A stretch of DNA of 64,000 nucleotides from Gemmatimonadota bacterium (GTDB lineage: Bacteria > Gemmatimonadota > Gemmatimonadetes > Gemmatimonadales > Gemmatimonadaceae), in contig PLCA01000013.1 in the NCBI GenBank assembly GCA_003134685.1, positions 106,373-170,372 of the forward strand, in the 5' to 3' direction. Below the pieces are notes generated by a model. That model did not search any database. It was given only the letters and a program-made list of their open reading frames with translations, and was not told where the DNA came from. A program made the translations under genes and the position numbers. This document shows, one piece after another, positions 9,833-22,841 of this stretch; the first letter of the stretch is position 1; each line of letters begins with the position of its first letter.

Positions 9833-12774
9833 TGCGCTACATGCCTCTCGTTGTGTGCGCAGCGCTTACTCTGTCCGCGCCAATGAGTCTTTCGGCCCAA
9901 GTCCGGGTGGTCACTCCGTCGCGGCGCGACACAGTTCGGGCGCGCCCGGACACGTCTCGCCACGACAGCACCGGTATCGATTCCACCAAGCCGAAGGATC
10001 TGCTCAAGTGGAACGAGCCCGATTCTGTCATGCGAGTCCTGATGGCCCGTCCCGGCTACAGCGCGACCCGGTATCAGGGTGACATAGCGGTGTTCAATGC
10101 GCAGACCCATGCACTCCAGCTCGTGGGGAAGAAGGCGGGCGTCAATCGCGACCAGACCATACTCGTGGGCGACAGCATCATCTACAACGATTCGACCAAG
10201 ATCATAGTGGCGCGGGGCGATACCGTGATACTCCGCGATCCCCAGCAGCAGGCCGCCGACGTCATCGCGCGCGGTCGCATGGTGTACAACGTCGAGCATC
10301 ACCGCGGTGTGGTCGAGAACATCTCGACCGCAATCGAAGAGACGGGCCAGCATTGGCTCGTCGGTGGAAAGAACGCCGCCTTCGTGAGCGACACCACGCG
10401 CGGACGCGAGACCGCGTTCTACGTCCGGAACGGCACGATTACCAGCTGCGACGACTCGATTCCCGATTACCATTTTCGGTCGAACGAGATCAAGATGATC
10501 ACGAAGAACATCATGGTTGCCCGGCCGGCGATCCTGTACATCGGCGACGTGCCGATCATGTGGCTTCCGTTCATTTTCCAGGACATTCGCTCGGGCCGCC
10601 GCAGCGGTGTCATCACGCCGCGCTTCGGAGTGAGCGAGCTGTTCCGCAACAGCCCCACGTACCGGCGCCACGTCGAGAACCTCGGCTACTACTTCGCGAT
10701 CAGCGACTACATGGACGCGCAGGTCGCGCTCGATTGGCGCAGCGGAGCGCGACCGACCGTGGGCGATCCGGGTTGGGTCCAGCTGAATGGAGAGATGCAG
10801 TATCGCTGGCTCGACAGGTTCGTGAGCGGCCGGCTTGGGGTGTCGCAACACGACCAGGGCGACGGCTCGAAGAACACGAGCGTGAGCTGGAGCCATTCGC
10901 AGGCTTTTTCCCAAAGCACTCACTTTACCACGAACATCAACTACGTCAGCAACACGTTCGTTCAGAGGACCTCGGCGTTCAATCCGGCGGCGGTCCTCGC
11001 CAGCATTAACTCGAGTGCGAACTACGACACCAAGATAGGTCCCGCCTCACTGAGCCTGGGCGGCACACGAACGCAGCACCCGGGACGAACCGAGGTCGAG
11101 CAGAGCTTTCCGAACTTCAGCATCACGGTTCCAACACTGTCGCCGGTCTCGTGGTTCGACTGGTCGCCCGGCTTCAGCGTGTCGACGAACCAGATCCTCA
11201 ACAGCGACCAGGGTGCCGAGTTTCCCTACCGGTACTTCACGAACCAGACGGGACTGCCGGACAGCGTTCGTCGAGTACTCAACTCGCGCAATACCGGCTC
11301 GAGCTTCAACACACCCATCAGAATCGGCGGCTTCACTTGGAGCAATTCATTCACCCTCGCCGATCAGGAGAATGATGCTCCCGCGTCGGTCAAAGTGACG
11401 GATGTAAACGACTCGTCGAAGGTAACGCCCACGATATTCGCCAAGACGTTCTCGACCCAAATCGATTGGCAGACCGGCATCAACCTCCCCGCCTTCCTCC
11501 AGAGCTCCCTGAAAGTGTCACCGTCGGTGTCATTCGGGAACGTCGACGGACACAGCTATTGGCGGCGCACACAATTGGACGGCGGGAAGCTTGTTCACCA
11601 GACGAAGCGGCCCACCATCGGTCTCAGCGCGTCACCCACGCTCTTCGCGCTCTTTCCCGGTTTTGGCCCGGTGTTGCGGTTTCGTCATTCCATCACGCCC
11701 ATCATCAGCTATGGCTACTCGCCGGCCGCAAACATCAGCGACGAGTACCTCCATTCGCTGAACACGAGCCGGCAGGGGTATCTGGGCGCGCTGGCGCAGA
11801 ACAGAGTGAGCCTGGGACTGTCCCACGTGCTGGAAGCGAAGCTCAAGTCCAGCGATACGAGCAGCACGGCGGAGCCGAGGAAGATAAAAATCCTGTCCAT
11901 GAATTTCTCCTCTCTGGCGTACGATTTCGAGCGAGCGCGCCAGACCCATCGCTCCGGGTTCGCCACCGACGCCATAAGCTCCGATTTCTCGACCGATCTC
12001 ATCCCCAGCTTTCACGGAGGGGTCCACTACTCGCTCTACCAGGGAGACATCCTGAGCGACACTGCGCGGTTCAAGCCGTTCCGCGAGAGCATCGACGCGG
12101 GCTTCACCATCAACTCGCAGTCGGGAATCTTCGGGGCCATTAGCAGAGTGTTTGGCCGGGCAGTCCCGCAGCAGAACCCGCAGATCGAGCGCGTGGAAAA
12201 GAGTCCGGACGACGCGCAGGCGAGCGCGGTGGCATCGACGCCGGTCGCGGGCATTTCAGCGAGAAACCGTCAGTACAACATTCCGGAGACGCAGGGCTGG
12301 TCGGCGACCCTTCAGTACAGCTCGAGCCGCCAGCGTCCTCCGACGGGCAACGCGACAATAGTCGACAACAATCCGGCGGTCAAATGCGCCCCGGCTATAT
12401 CGAACCCGATCATATACCAGCAGTGCATTGAGGCCGAATCCGCGAACCCCAACGGCGGTGTACCGCTGCCGGCCGCCACGGCCGGTGGCGCTTTCTTTCG
12501 GACGCCCGCGCGAGACAACCTGAATTCGAACATGAGCTTCCACCTGACGCCGAATTGGGCCGGATCCTGGAGCACGAACTATGACTTCCAGGCGCATAAG
12601 TTCGGAAGCCACGTTGTCACTCTTCAGCGGGCGCTGCACGACTGGAAGGCGATCTTTGCCTTCACGCAAGCTCCCAACGGGAACTTCGCTTTCAACTTCT
12701 TCATTGCCCTCACCGCCGAGCCCGATCTAAAATTCAACTATGACAAGCAGACGTACCGCCCGATAGCCCCCTGA
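9829..12774 (+). CDS. lptD: LPS-assembly protein LptD (OstA-like N-terminus, large beta-barrel)
   Basis: Signal peptide; OstA-like stretch (GDSIIYNDSTKIIVARGD); PIMWLPFIFQDIRSGRRSGVITPRFG. Confidence 0.8.
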   Translation: MMRYMPLVVCAALTLSAPMSLSAQVRVVTPSRRDTVRARPDTSRHDSTGIDSTKPKDLLKWNEPDSVMRVLMARPGYSATRYQGDIAVFNAQTHALQLVGKKAGVNRDQTILVGDSIIYNDSTKIIVARGDTVILRDPQQQAADVIARGRMVYNVEHHRGVVENISTAIEETGQHWLVGGKNAAFVSDTTRGRETAFYVRNGTITSCDDSIPDYHFRSNEIKMITKNIMVARPAILYIGDVPIMWLPFIFQDIRSGRRSGVITPRFGVSELFRNSPTYRRHVENLGYYFAISDYMDAQVALDWRSGARPTVGDPGWVQLNGEMQYRWLDRFVSGRLGVSQHDQGDGSKNTSVSWSHSQAFSQSTHFTTNINYVSNTFVQRTSAFNPAAVLASINSSANYDTKIGPASLSLGGTRTQHPGRTEVEQSFPNFSITVPTLSPVSWFDWSPGFSVSTNQILNSDQGAEFPYRYFTNQTGLPDSVRRVLNSRNTGSSFNTPIRIGGFTWSNSFTLADQENDAPASVKVTDVNDSSKVTPTIFAKTFSTQIDWQTGINLPAFLQSSLKVSPSVSFGNVDGHSYWRRTQLDGGKLVHQTKRPTIGLSASPTLFALFPGFGPVLRFRHSITPIISYGYSPAANISDEYLHSLNTSRQGYLGALAQNRVSLGLSHVLEAKLKSSDTSSTAEPRKIKILSMNFSSLAYDFERARQTHRSGFATDAISSDFSTDLIPSFHGGVHYSLYQGDILSDTARFKPFRESIDAGFTINSQSGIFGAISRVFGRAVPQQNPQIERVEKSPDDAQASAVASTPVAGISARNRQYNIPETQGWSATLQYSSSRQRPPTGNATIVDNNPAVKCAPAISNPIIYQQCIEAESANPNGGVPLPAATAGGAFFRTPARDNLNSNMSFHLTPNWAGSWSTNYDFQAHKFGSHVVTLQRALHDWKAIFAFTQAPNGNFAFNFFIALTAEPDLKFNYDKQTYRPIAP

Positions 12775-12776
12775 AG

Positions 12777-13859
12777 TTGACCCAACGGCTCAACATCACG
12801 AATGGAGACAGCGCCGCCGCCACCCTGAGCGAGGCCGGCGTCGAAGGCAAGATCATACCCTGGCGCGACGTGCTCCACGAGGGACCCGTTGATTCGTCGC
12901 TCTCGCTCGAGGCGCTGAGCAAGGAGCGCGCGCGGTTCATCTCGGAGCAGGGGTGGGATGATTTCGCGCACGTGAGCGGAAGCTTCACGGAGCGCGATCG
13001 AGTGATCCGGCATCTGGATTACTTCGACGAGGTGGTGCTCTGGTTCGAGGATGACCTATACGACCAGCTGCAGCTCATACAGCTCCTCGACTTTCTCGCG
13101 CGCGGCGCCGCTCGTGGGAAGACGCTCTCGGTGATCGTGGTGGATGGGTACATCCCACCGCTCTCGGCCACCCAGCTGAAGCATCTGGACAAAACGCGTC
13201 CACGCGTGACGCAAGAACAGCTCGAGCTGGCGAAGCGGGCGTGGAAGGCGTTCGGGTCGGCCGACCCGACTTCGATCTCGAAGCTCCTCGACGAGAGCAC
13301 ATCTGCTCTTCCGTACCTTGCCCCCGCTCTGAGACGGCATCTCGAGGAGTTTCCATCTTCGGTCAACGGACTGTCCCGCTCCGAGCATGAGGCGCTCACC
13401 GCGATCGGTGCCGGGCACTCGACCCCCGTCGCCGCATTCCTCGAGGTTGCCACAAAACAGGAGAGCATCTTCCTCGGAGACATCGTCTTCTATTCGTACC
13501 TGGAGAGACTGAGCGGCAAGAAGGACGCGCTCGTCACCTGGAAGGATGGAACGCCGGTGATCGCTCCGACGTCGGAGAGAGCGCGCGAGTTCGTGGAGGG
13601 CGAGCTGATGCTGACGTCGCTCGGGCGCGAAGTGCTCGCGGGAAACAAGGATTGGCACAGCATCCACAACAGAACTCGATGGCTGGGCGGAGTGGAGATC
13701 ATTCCGGGCGAAGAAGGGTGGCGCTGGGATCCTGCCCAGCGACTCATGCGTCGGGGTGTCGCGGCAAGCTCACGGAAGCGTGGTGCCGCGAAAAAGACAA
13801 AGAGCGGTGCCCCGAAGAAGCGTATCCCCGCCAGGCGCGCTCCTCGAAAAAAGAAATGA
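12777..13859 (+). CDS. DUF1835 domain-containing protein
   Basis: LNITNGDSAAATLSEAGVEGKIIPWRDVLHEGPV; LWFEDDLYDQLQLIQLLDFL. Confidence 0.75.
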   Translation: MTQRLNITNGDSAAATLSEAGVEGKIIPWRDVLHEGPVDSSLSLEALSKERARFISEQGWDDFAHVSGSFTERDRVIRHLDYFDEVVLWFEDDLYDQLQLIQLLDFLARGAARGKTLSVIVVDGYIPPLSATQLKHLDKTRPRVTQEQLELAKRAWKAFGSADPTSISKLLDESTSALPYLAPALRRHLEEFPSSVNGLSRSEHEALTAIGAGHSTPVAAFLEVATKQESIFLGDIVFYSYLERLSGKKDALVTWKDGTPVIAPTSERAREFVEGELMLTSLGREVLAGNKDWHSIHNRTRWLGGVEIIPGEEGWRWDPAQRLMRRGVAASSRKRGAAKKTKSGAPKKRIPARRAPRKKK

Positions 13860-15372
13860 CAGAGAAACTTCTCATCAACGGTGACACGCTCACCGTCGAT
13901 GAAGCCTACGCAGTGGCAGCCGAGCGGCTGCGCGTCAGCTTGGCGCCGAAAGCCCGCGAGCGAATGCTCCGCACCCGCGCCGTCGTGGACGACATCGTGC
14001 GCAGCAACGCCGTCGTCTACGGAGTCACCACGGGTTTCGGAAAGCTCTCAGAGGTCGCGATTCCGCCCGACAAGCTGGCCCAGCTGCAGGTGAACGTCGT
14101 GCGCAGCCACGCCGCGGGAGTCGGAGACCGCCTGCCGGAGCGCGAGGTGAGAGCGATGATGCTCCTCCGCGCCAACGTGATCGCAAAGGGCTACTCGGGC
14201 GCGCGTCCGGAACTCGTCGATCTCATTCTCGAGATGCTGAACGGCGATGTCTATCCGCCGATTCCCGAGCAGGGGAGCGTTGGCGCGAGCGGTGATCTCG
14301 CGCCGCTGGCTCACCTCGCGCTCTCTCTCATCGGCGAGGGCACGCTGATCAAGGGCGATCGCGAAGACTCGGCGGCGAAGCTTCTGCGTGAGATTGGCGC
14401 GAAGCCGGTGGTTCTCGCGCCGAAGGAAGGGATCACGCTCATCAATGGAACTCAAGCTCATACGGCCGTGGCGCTCATCGCGCTCGTCCACGCCCGCGCT
14501 CTCTGGCGCACCGCCCACGTGGCAGGCGCAATGTCGCTCGAGGCTCTGCTCGGCACCCCGGTCGCCTTCGACGAAAGAATTCACGATGCCCGCGGCCAGA
14601 AAGGGCAATCTCGTTCTGCGGCGCTGCTTCGCGACCTGCTCGCGGACAGCGAGCTGCGTGAGTCGCACCGGCACGGCGATCCACGCGTGCAGGATCCCTA
14701 CGCGCTCCGATGCATGCCGCAGGTGCACGGACCGGTGCTCGACGCGCTCGACTTCATTGACGAGGCGGTGTCGAGAGAGCTCAACGCGGCGACCGATAAT
14801 CCGCTCGTCTTCGAGAATGGCGAGACGCTGAGCGGCGGAAACTTTCACGGACTTACAGTCGCGATGGCGCTCGACTTCCTCGCGATCGTGCTGACCCACA
14901 TGGCGACGATGGCGGAGCGGCGTATAGACAGACTGGTCCATCCCGATCTCAACCAGGGTTTGCCGGCGTTTCTTTCGCCGGACCCGGGCGTCAATTCCGG
15001 CTTCATGATGGCACAAGTCACAGCCGCCGCACTCGCGAGTGAGTGCAAGGTGCTCTCGCATCCCGCGAGCGTGGACACGATCCCCACGGACGGCAGCAAG
15101 GAAGACGTCGTCCCAATGGCAATGGGCGCCGCGTGGAAGGCGCGGCGCGTTCTTCGCAATCTGGAGAACATTCTGGCGATCGAGCTGATGTGCGGAGCGC
15201 AGGCAATCGACTTCAGGGCGCCGCTGCGTCCCGGCCAAGGCGTGCGCACTGCGCACCAGCGTGTGCGCGCGATCGTGCCGAGGCTCGAGGGCGACCGCGT
15301 GCTGAGCGGCGACATCTCGGCACTCCGTAACGCTGTCTCGGAGATGCGCTTCGCCGACATTGGCACCGTGAC

Positions 15373-15376
<4 letters not shown>
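13856..15376 (+). CDS. hutH: Histidine ammonia-lyase
   Basis: MIO-forming [24 protein letters not shown] at 13856 overlaps the previous stop. Confidence 0.95.
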
Positions 15377-17076
<1,700 letters not shown>

Positions 17077-17077
17077 C

Positions 17078-18079
17078 ATGCTCACCAGTGAGTTCAAGCC
17101 GTGGCACGTACCGATCTTCCTGGCCAAGTACGCATACCTCACCGCCACGCGGCGTCCGGTCCTCGTTTCTTTCGAGGTCACGAAGCGCTGCAACGCCCGC
17201 TGCGACTTCTGCGACTACTGGAAGACTGATCCGTCAGCCAAGGCTGCCGAGATAAACTCTTTCGCTGCGGCCGCCAGGTTCTTCAACCCGATGGTCATCA
17301 CATTCACCGGCGGCGAGCCGACGCTGAGAGGCGACCTCGAAGACTTGGTGGCAGGGGTGAACGGCGCGGTGAGGCTCAAATACATGACGCTTCTTACGCA
17401 TGGCGGAATGCTCTCGCCGGAGCGTTCCCGCTCCCTCTGGAAGGCTGGCATCAATCAATTCAACATCTCGCTCGACTTTCTCGATGAGCGGCACGACCGC
17501 GCGCGCGGTATTCCCGGCCTCACCAGCAAGATCATGCGGACAATTCCAAGAATGCGCGAGATCGGGATCACCGGCATCCGATTCAACACCGTGATCAAGC
17601 GCGACAATCTGGATCAACTGATGCCGATCGTCCAGCGTGCGCGCGAGCTGGGCTGCGGTGTCAACTTCAGCTGCTACACCGACTCCAAGAACGGCAACAC
17701 CGAGGGCCTCATCGAGCGCGCCCAGACGCGCGAGCTGGAAGAAACGGTGCGGGAGCTGCTCGCATTCAAGCGGCAGACGCGCGGGGTCATCACCAACTCG
17801 GACTACTACCTGGAGCAAATTCCCCGCTACGTGCGGGGCGAGATCATCGAGCCTTGCCGCTCCGGAATGCGGACCATTCACATCGATCCCCTCGGGCGCG
17901 TCAAGCGTTGCCCCGATTTCCCGACCGACTTCCATTGGACGGAATTTCGTAAGTACGAACCGATCGACTGCAACGCATGCTTCTACGCGTGTCGCGGCGA
18001 GGCGCAGGCTCCGCTCCGCTTTTCTCGCGTGCTGGATGTGATGGCGTCGCCGGCGCCACTGGTTGGGCAACATGCTTGA
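17078..18079 (+). CDS. Radical SAM protein
   Basis: CNARCDFCDYW cluster motif, TFTGGEPTLRGDLEDLV, C-terminal Cys-rich segment CxxDF...CNACFYACRGE. Confidence 0.85.
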   Translation: MLTSEFKPWHVPIFLAKYAYLTATRRPVLVSFEVTKRCNARCDFCDYWKTDPSAKAAEINSFAAAARFFNPMVITFTGGEPTLRGDLEDLVAGVNGAVRLKYMTLLTHGGMLSPERSRSLWKAGINQFNISLDFLDERHDRARGIPGLTSKIMRTIPRMREIGITGIRFNTVIKRDNLDQLMPIVQRARELGCGVNFSCYTDSKNGNTEGLIERAQTRELEETVRELLAFKRQTRGVITNSDYYLEQIPRYVRGEIIEPCRSGMRTIHIDPLGRVKRCPDFPTDFHWTEFRKYEPIDCNACFYACRGEAQAPLRFSRVLDVMASPAPLVGQHA

Positions 18080-18250
18080 TGGAGGCGACGATCCGAGCAC
18101 AACCAACAAAGGTCGCTGTGGCCCTCATGGCACAGGCAAATACAATTCGTTTTTCTCTCACGCCTGTGAGGTCGGTCCCGTTGCAGTTAGCGCGCGGCGA
18201 AACGGCGAGAAGCGGGCAGCGGGCGGCAGCGTAGTTATCAGTTACACTCA

Positions 18251-19561
18251 ATGCTGAACGATCTCCTCTTTGTGAACGCCGCGCAGATCGTCACCTGCAC
18301 CGGCCCGGCCCGAGCACGAAAAGGAAAGGAGATGCGCGACGCCGGTATCCTGACGAACACCGCGGTCGCCGTCAGCAGCGGACGCATCGCGATGATCGGT
18401 GCGGCGTGCGATCTCCTGCGCGCCTATCCGGACGCCGAAGTAGTCGATTGCCACGGAGGTGTGCTCACTCCGGGCCTGGTCGATTCGCATACCCACGCCG
18501 TATTCGGCAAGCCGAGGTTCGAGGAGCACGAGCTGCGCGCGGAAGGCTTCGACTACATGGAGATCGCAAAGCGTGGGGGCGGAATCCACGCTTCGGTTCG
18601 CGACTTTCGCGAGCGCAGCGAGGAGGACCTTTTCAAGCTCGCGCTGACGCGCCTGAAGGAGTTGGCCTCTTACGGAACCACCACCCTCGAGATCAAGAGC
18701 GGCTACGGCCTCTCCGTTGAAGACGAGCTGAAGGCGCTCCGTGTGATCGGACGACTTGCCGAGCGCCAGCCGATGCGCATCGTGCCGACGTGGCTCGGCG
18801 CGCACGAAATCCCCCATGAATACCGGACCAGCGAAGCGCGGCGCGGCGAGTTCATCGATCTCCTGATCAAGACCCTTCTGCCCAAGGTCGTCGCGCAGGG
18901 CATTGCGCGCTTTGCCGACGTCTTCTGCGAGCCGGGGGTGTTCACGATCGACGAGGCGCGTCGAATTCTCGAAGCGTCGCGCCAGGCCGGACTCGGCATC
19001 AAGATCCACGCTGATGAGCTCAAGCCATGCGGCGGAGCAGAGCTGGCCGCTTCACTCCAGGCGGTATCGGCCGACCATCTCGCCGCAATCTCCGAGAGCG
19101 GAATCGCGGCGCTCGCCAGCTCGAACACGGTGGCGACGCTCCTGCCCGGCACAATGCTCTTCCTTGGCAAGGCCAAGCAGGCGCCGGCCCGCGCACTGAT
19201 CGATGCCGGTGCGGCGGTCGCTCTCGCCAGCGACTTCAACCCCGGCACCTCCCCAACGGTTAACTTTCCATTGATGCTAACGCTCGGTGTAAGTCAGCTA
19301 CGCATGAGCCTCGCGGAAGTCCTCATCGCCGCGACGGCAAATGGGGCGGCTGCGGTGGGAATTGCGGGAGAGGTCGGGCAGATTGCGCCGGGCTTTGCCG
19401 CCGATCTCGCGCTCTTCGCAATCACCGACGCGCGGGAGTTGCCATACTGGTACGGCGCACGTCTTTGTGTGGGGTCGTGGAAGGCTGGCGCGCCTTGTCA
19501 CCCCTATGAAAGCGGAAGTAACTTGAACGTTCGTCCCCCGGAGGCCGTGCCTACCGGGTAA
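18251..19561 (+). CDS. hutI: Imidazolonepropionase
   Basis: GLVDSHTHAVFGKPRFEEHELRAEGFDYMEIAKRGGGI; ALASDFNPGTSPTVNFPLM. Confidence 0.95.
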   Translation: MLNDLLFVNAAQIVTCTGPARARKGKEMRDAGILTNTAVAVSSGRIAMIGAACDLLRAYPDAEVVDCHGGVLTPGLVDSHTHAVFGKPRFEEHELRAEGFDYMEIAKRGGGIHASVRDFRERSEEDLFKLALTRLKELASYGTTTLEIKSGYGLSVEDELKALRVIGRLAERQPMRIVPTWLGAHEIPHEYRTSEARRGEFIDLLIKTLLPKVVAQGIARFADVFCEPGVFTIDEARRILEASRQAGLGIKIHADELKPCGGAELAASLQAVSADHLAAISESGIAALASSNTVATLLPGTMLFLGKAKQAPARALIDAGAAVALASDFNPGTSPTVNFPLMLTLGVSQLRMSLAEVLIAATANGAAAVGIAGEVGQIAPGFAADLALFAITDARELPYWYGARLCVGSWKAGAPCHPYESGSNLNVRPPEAVPTG

Positions 19562-19584
19562 GTCCTTTTTGCCCGGCGCCCTTA

Positions 19585-21819
19585 ATGTCCAACGTCGACA
19601 AGCTGAAAAAAAAGGCTGCCGAATTCGAGCAGAAGAAGCAATACGACAAGGCGCTCGAAGTCTACCTTCAGATGATCGAGCAGACCGAGGGCAACGACGA
19701 CCGCGACGTAACCGTCTACAACCGCGTTGGCGACCTCAACCTGCGTCTGAACAAGACCGATCAGGCCGTCAACTATTACGAGCAGGCGGTGGACCTCTAT
19801 ACCGAGGGCGGCTACCTCAACAACGCCATCGCGCTTTGCAACAAGATTCTCCGCCACGCCCCGGCGCGCCATCAGATCTACTACAAGCTCGGTAAGATCT
19901 CGGCCAAGAAGGGCTTCAACAGCGACGCCAAGAAGAATTTCCTGGAGTACGCCGATCGGATGCACCGCGCCGGTCGCGAGAACGATGCCTTCAAGGCGCT
20001 CCAGGAATTCGCAGATCTTTGCCCCGGTCAGGACGACATCCGGCTGATGCTCGCCGACCAACTCGCCAAGGCAGGGAAGACCCCCGAGGCGATCGAGCAG
20101 CTGCAGATACTCCACGAATCACTCGACGCCGAGGGACGAGCGGCCGAGGCCGAAGCGACCGTCCAGCGAATTCACACCCTGGATCCAAGCGTCGAGCCCC
20201 GCCGGTCAAAGACGCCGGTCAAGAGAGAGGAGGGCGGCCTCGTCTTCCTCGACGTTGGTGGGTCGCCGACATCGCCGCGGCCGAAGATCAAGGGATTTGA
20301 GGGAACGGCGCTCGCGCCACACGCTCCGGCGCGGCCGCGCACGCCGCAGCACGTGAAGCCGTCTCCGGAGTTCGAGCAGCTTCCGGACATCGAGGAGCTG
20401 CCTGATCTCGAGCCACTCGCTGACCTCGAGCCGAGTCTCGAGTTCGAATCGGAGCAGATTGCTGGCCTCCAAACGGGTTCTTCGGTCAGCGGGTTCGAGA
20501 CGGACTCTTCTGTCAGCGATGTCGAGCCCGCGTTCGATTTGTCGCTACCCGAGCTGGATGTCTCCCCGCTCGACGGGCTGGAATCGCTGGCGGATCCCTC
20601 GTCGTTCGTGATAGATCCCGAAGCACCCCCGCCGGCGTCGTCCGCAGTCGAGGGACTGGTTCCGGCGGAGTCCGGCTTGATTCCCGACGAGCCCGGACTG
20701 GGCGAGCCTCTCCTGGACGAAGATCCTCTGGCCGGACTCCATGTCCTCGAGGACGATCGGTTCTTCGTCCACGACCCGGCGCCGGAAAGCGCTCCGCCGT
20801 CCCACGCGAGCACGTCGACAGAGCCCGCCGAGGCCGAAGCGCAGGAATACGAGACACTCGAGCTCGACGCCGACGAGGACCAGGACGAACACCGGGAAGC
20901 CGAGGTCCACGAGGAGAAGCCCGCTCCCGCGCCAGCCGCCAGAACGGCGCACAGGACTCCGGCGAGAAAGGAGGTGCCGGCCGCGAAGCACCACGAGGCG
21001 GAGGACGAAGAAGAGGAACAAGAGGATGAGCGCTCCGCGCCAAAGTCGAGCAAACCGAAGCTCGTCGAGCCGCTCCGGATGACGCGACCGAAACTGAAGA
21101 AGCCCAAGACCCCCCACCGCGAGGAGCCGTCGTCGCAGCAGCGTCCTCCGGTAAATCCTTTCATGCGCCAGGCTGCGAAGTCCAAAACGTCTTCGCCCAA
21201 GCCGGCGCCACGCCAGTCCACTCCGCCGACTGAAATTCCGCGCGCGGCGACTCCGAAAGAGAACTCGCCGCAGCGCACGGACGACAACTTCGTCAACCTC
21301 GCGGACTGGCTCCGGGAAGAGCACGGCCCGCGCTCGACACGCATGGTCGCGCAAGAGGACGAGAATCGCGGAGAGGGTGAGCAGGCCGACTTCACCGACA
21401 TGCTCGAGAAGTTCAAGGCCGGCGTCGCCGCCAACGTCGACGACGAAGATTTCGACAGCCACTACGATCTGGGCGTCGCCTACAAGGAGATGGGCCTCAT
21501 CGACGAAGCGGTCGCCGAGTTCCAGAAGGCGCTACGAGGCGCGACGCAGCGAATCCGCGCCTACGAGGCGCTCGGACAGTGTTTCATCGAGCGCAACGAG
21601 CATGACGTCGCCATCACCGTGCTCGGACGCGCGTTGCGCGAGCCGGGAATGGAGGATGAGGATCTGATCGGAGTGCTCTACCTCCTCGGCTTCGCGTCCG
21701 AGGGGAGCAAGAAGGCGCGCGATGCGGCCGCGTACTACCAGCGGGTGTTTGCGATCGACATCGACTTCCGCGATGTGAGCAAGCGCCTCAAGCAGATGAC
21801 CAAGGCCGCCACGAAGTGA
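19585..21819 (+). CDS. TPR protein with long acidic/Pro-rich central region
   Basis: N- and C-terminal TPR-like helices around a low-complexity region (EAEDEEEEQEDERS). Confidence 0.75.
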   Translation: MSNVDKLKKKAAEFEQKKQYDKALEVYLQMIEQTEGNDDRDVTVYNRVGDLNLRLNKTDQAVNYYEQAVDLYTEGGYLNNAIALCNKILRHAPARHQIYYKLGKISAKKGFNSDAKKNFLEYADRMHRAGRENDAFKALQEFADLCPGQDDIRLMLADQLAKAGKTPEAIEQLQILHESLDAEGRAAEAEATVQRIHTLDPSVEPRRSKTPVKREEGGLVFLDVGGSPTSPRPKIKGFEGTALAPHAPARPRTPQHVKPSPEFEQLPDIEELPDLEPLADLEPSLEFESEQIAGLQTGSSVSGFETDSSVSDVEPAFDLSLPELDVSPLDGLESLADPSSFVIDPEAPPPASSAVEGLVPAESGLIPDEPGLGEPLLDEDPLAGLHVLEDDRFFVHDPAPESAPPSHASTSTEPAEAEAQEYETLELDADEDQDEHREAEVHEEKPAPAPAARTAHRTPARKEVPAAKHHEAEDEEEEQEDERSAPKSSKPKLVEPLRMTRPKLKKPKTPHREEPSSQQRPPVNPFMRQAAKSKTSSPKPAPRQSTPPTEIPRAATPKENSPQRTDDNFVNLADWLREEHGPRSTRMVAQEDENRGEGEQADFTDMLEKFKAGVAANVDDEDFDSHYDLGVAYKEMGLIDEAVAEFQKALRGATQRIRAYEALGQCFIERNEHDVAITVLGRALREPGMEDEDLIGVLYLLGFASEGSKKARDAAAYYQRVFAIDIDFRDVSKRLKQMTKAATK

Positions 21820-21848
21820 GATCGGCCGCACCCCAGGACCGCCTCAGG

Positions 21849-22841
21849 ATGAAAGTGACGCCGCCCCGTGGAGTCACGCTCCAGGCGATTCAGCTCCCGG
21901 TCCGCGACAAGCTCGACGACGTGTCGCAAGCGATGGCGCGCATCGTCGCCAGCGATTTGCCGCTCGTCGGCCAGGTGAGCGCGCACCTGCTCGCGATGCG
22001 CGGCAAGCTGTTCCGCCCGACTCTTCTCCTGCTCTCGAGCGAGGTCGCCGAAGAACCGGAAGAACAGGCCGTCACTCTCGCCGCGGCCCTGGAGCTGATT
22101 CACCTCGCAACGCTCGTCCACGACGACGCCGTCGATCACTCGGCCCTGCGTCGCGGCATGCCGACCGTCAACGCGCTTTTCAGCCACCAGATCTCCGTGA
22201 TCATGGGAGACTTCCTCTACTCCACCGCGCTCACGCACCTCGTGGGACTGGGCGATCTCGAGGCGCTCCAGGCGTTGACCCGGGCGTCAACCGAGATGAC
22301 GCTCGGCGAGATGCGGCAGCTCGCGGTCACCGATCCGCTGCGCTTTACCGAGCGCGAATACTACGATCTCATTCGCTCGAAAACCGCCTCGCTTATGCGA
22401 ACCGCCTGCGAGCTGGGAGCGTTTTCAGGGGCGCGACGCTACGGCGACGCGCTCGGGGACTTCGGAGAGAATCTCGGAATGGCGTTCCAGATCGCCGATG
22501 ACCTGCTCGACTACCGCGAAGAGGAGGAAACCACCGGCAAGCCGTCGGGTCTCGATCTGCGCGAGCACAAGGTGACGCTCCCACTGATCCACGCGCTCCG
22601 CGAGATGTCTCGCGCGTCGCGCCAGGAAGTCGAGCGACTGTTCGAAAGCGAGACCGCGAGCGACCAGGACATCGCATCCGTCGCTAAGATCGTCGACGAG
22701 AACGGCGGGTTCGAATACGCGCGCCAGCGCGGCGAGGAGTACGCCGAAAAGGCTCATGAGGCGCTCGCGGATTTGCCGGATACGGTAGCGCGCCGGTCGC
22801 TCACAGCGTCAATTTCCTACGTCATGGAGAGACACTCATAA
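21849..22841 (+). CDS. Polyprenyl diphosphate synthase
   Basis: LVHDDAVDHS first Asp-rich motif; MAFQIADDLLDY second motif; GLDLREHKVTLPLIHAL. Confidence 0.9.
   Translation: MKVTPPRGVTLQAIQLPVRDKLDDVSQAMARIVASDLPLVGQVSAHLLAMRGKLFRPTLLLLSSEVAEEPEEQAVTLAAALELIHLATLVHDDAVDHSALRRGMPTVNALFSHQISVIMGDFLYSTALTHLVGLGDLEALQALTRASTEMTLGEMRQLAVTDPLRFTEREYYDLIRSKTASLMRTACELGAFSGARRYGDALGDFGENLGMAFQIADDLLDYREEEETTGKPSGLDLREHKVTLPLIHALREMSRASRQEVERLFESETASDQDIASVAKIVDENGGFEYARQRGEEYAEKAHEALADLPDTVARRSLTASISYVMERHS

Noticed and set aside
20172-21462. Minus-strand Ser/Arg-rich ORFs antisense to the TPR protein
   Set aside because: Low-complexity mirror of the acidic/Pro-rich plus-strand coding region.
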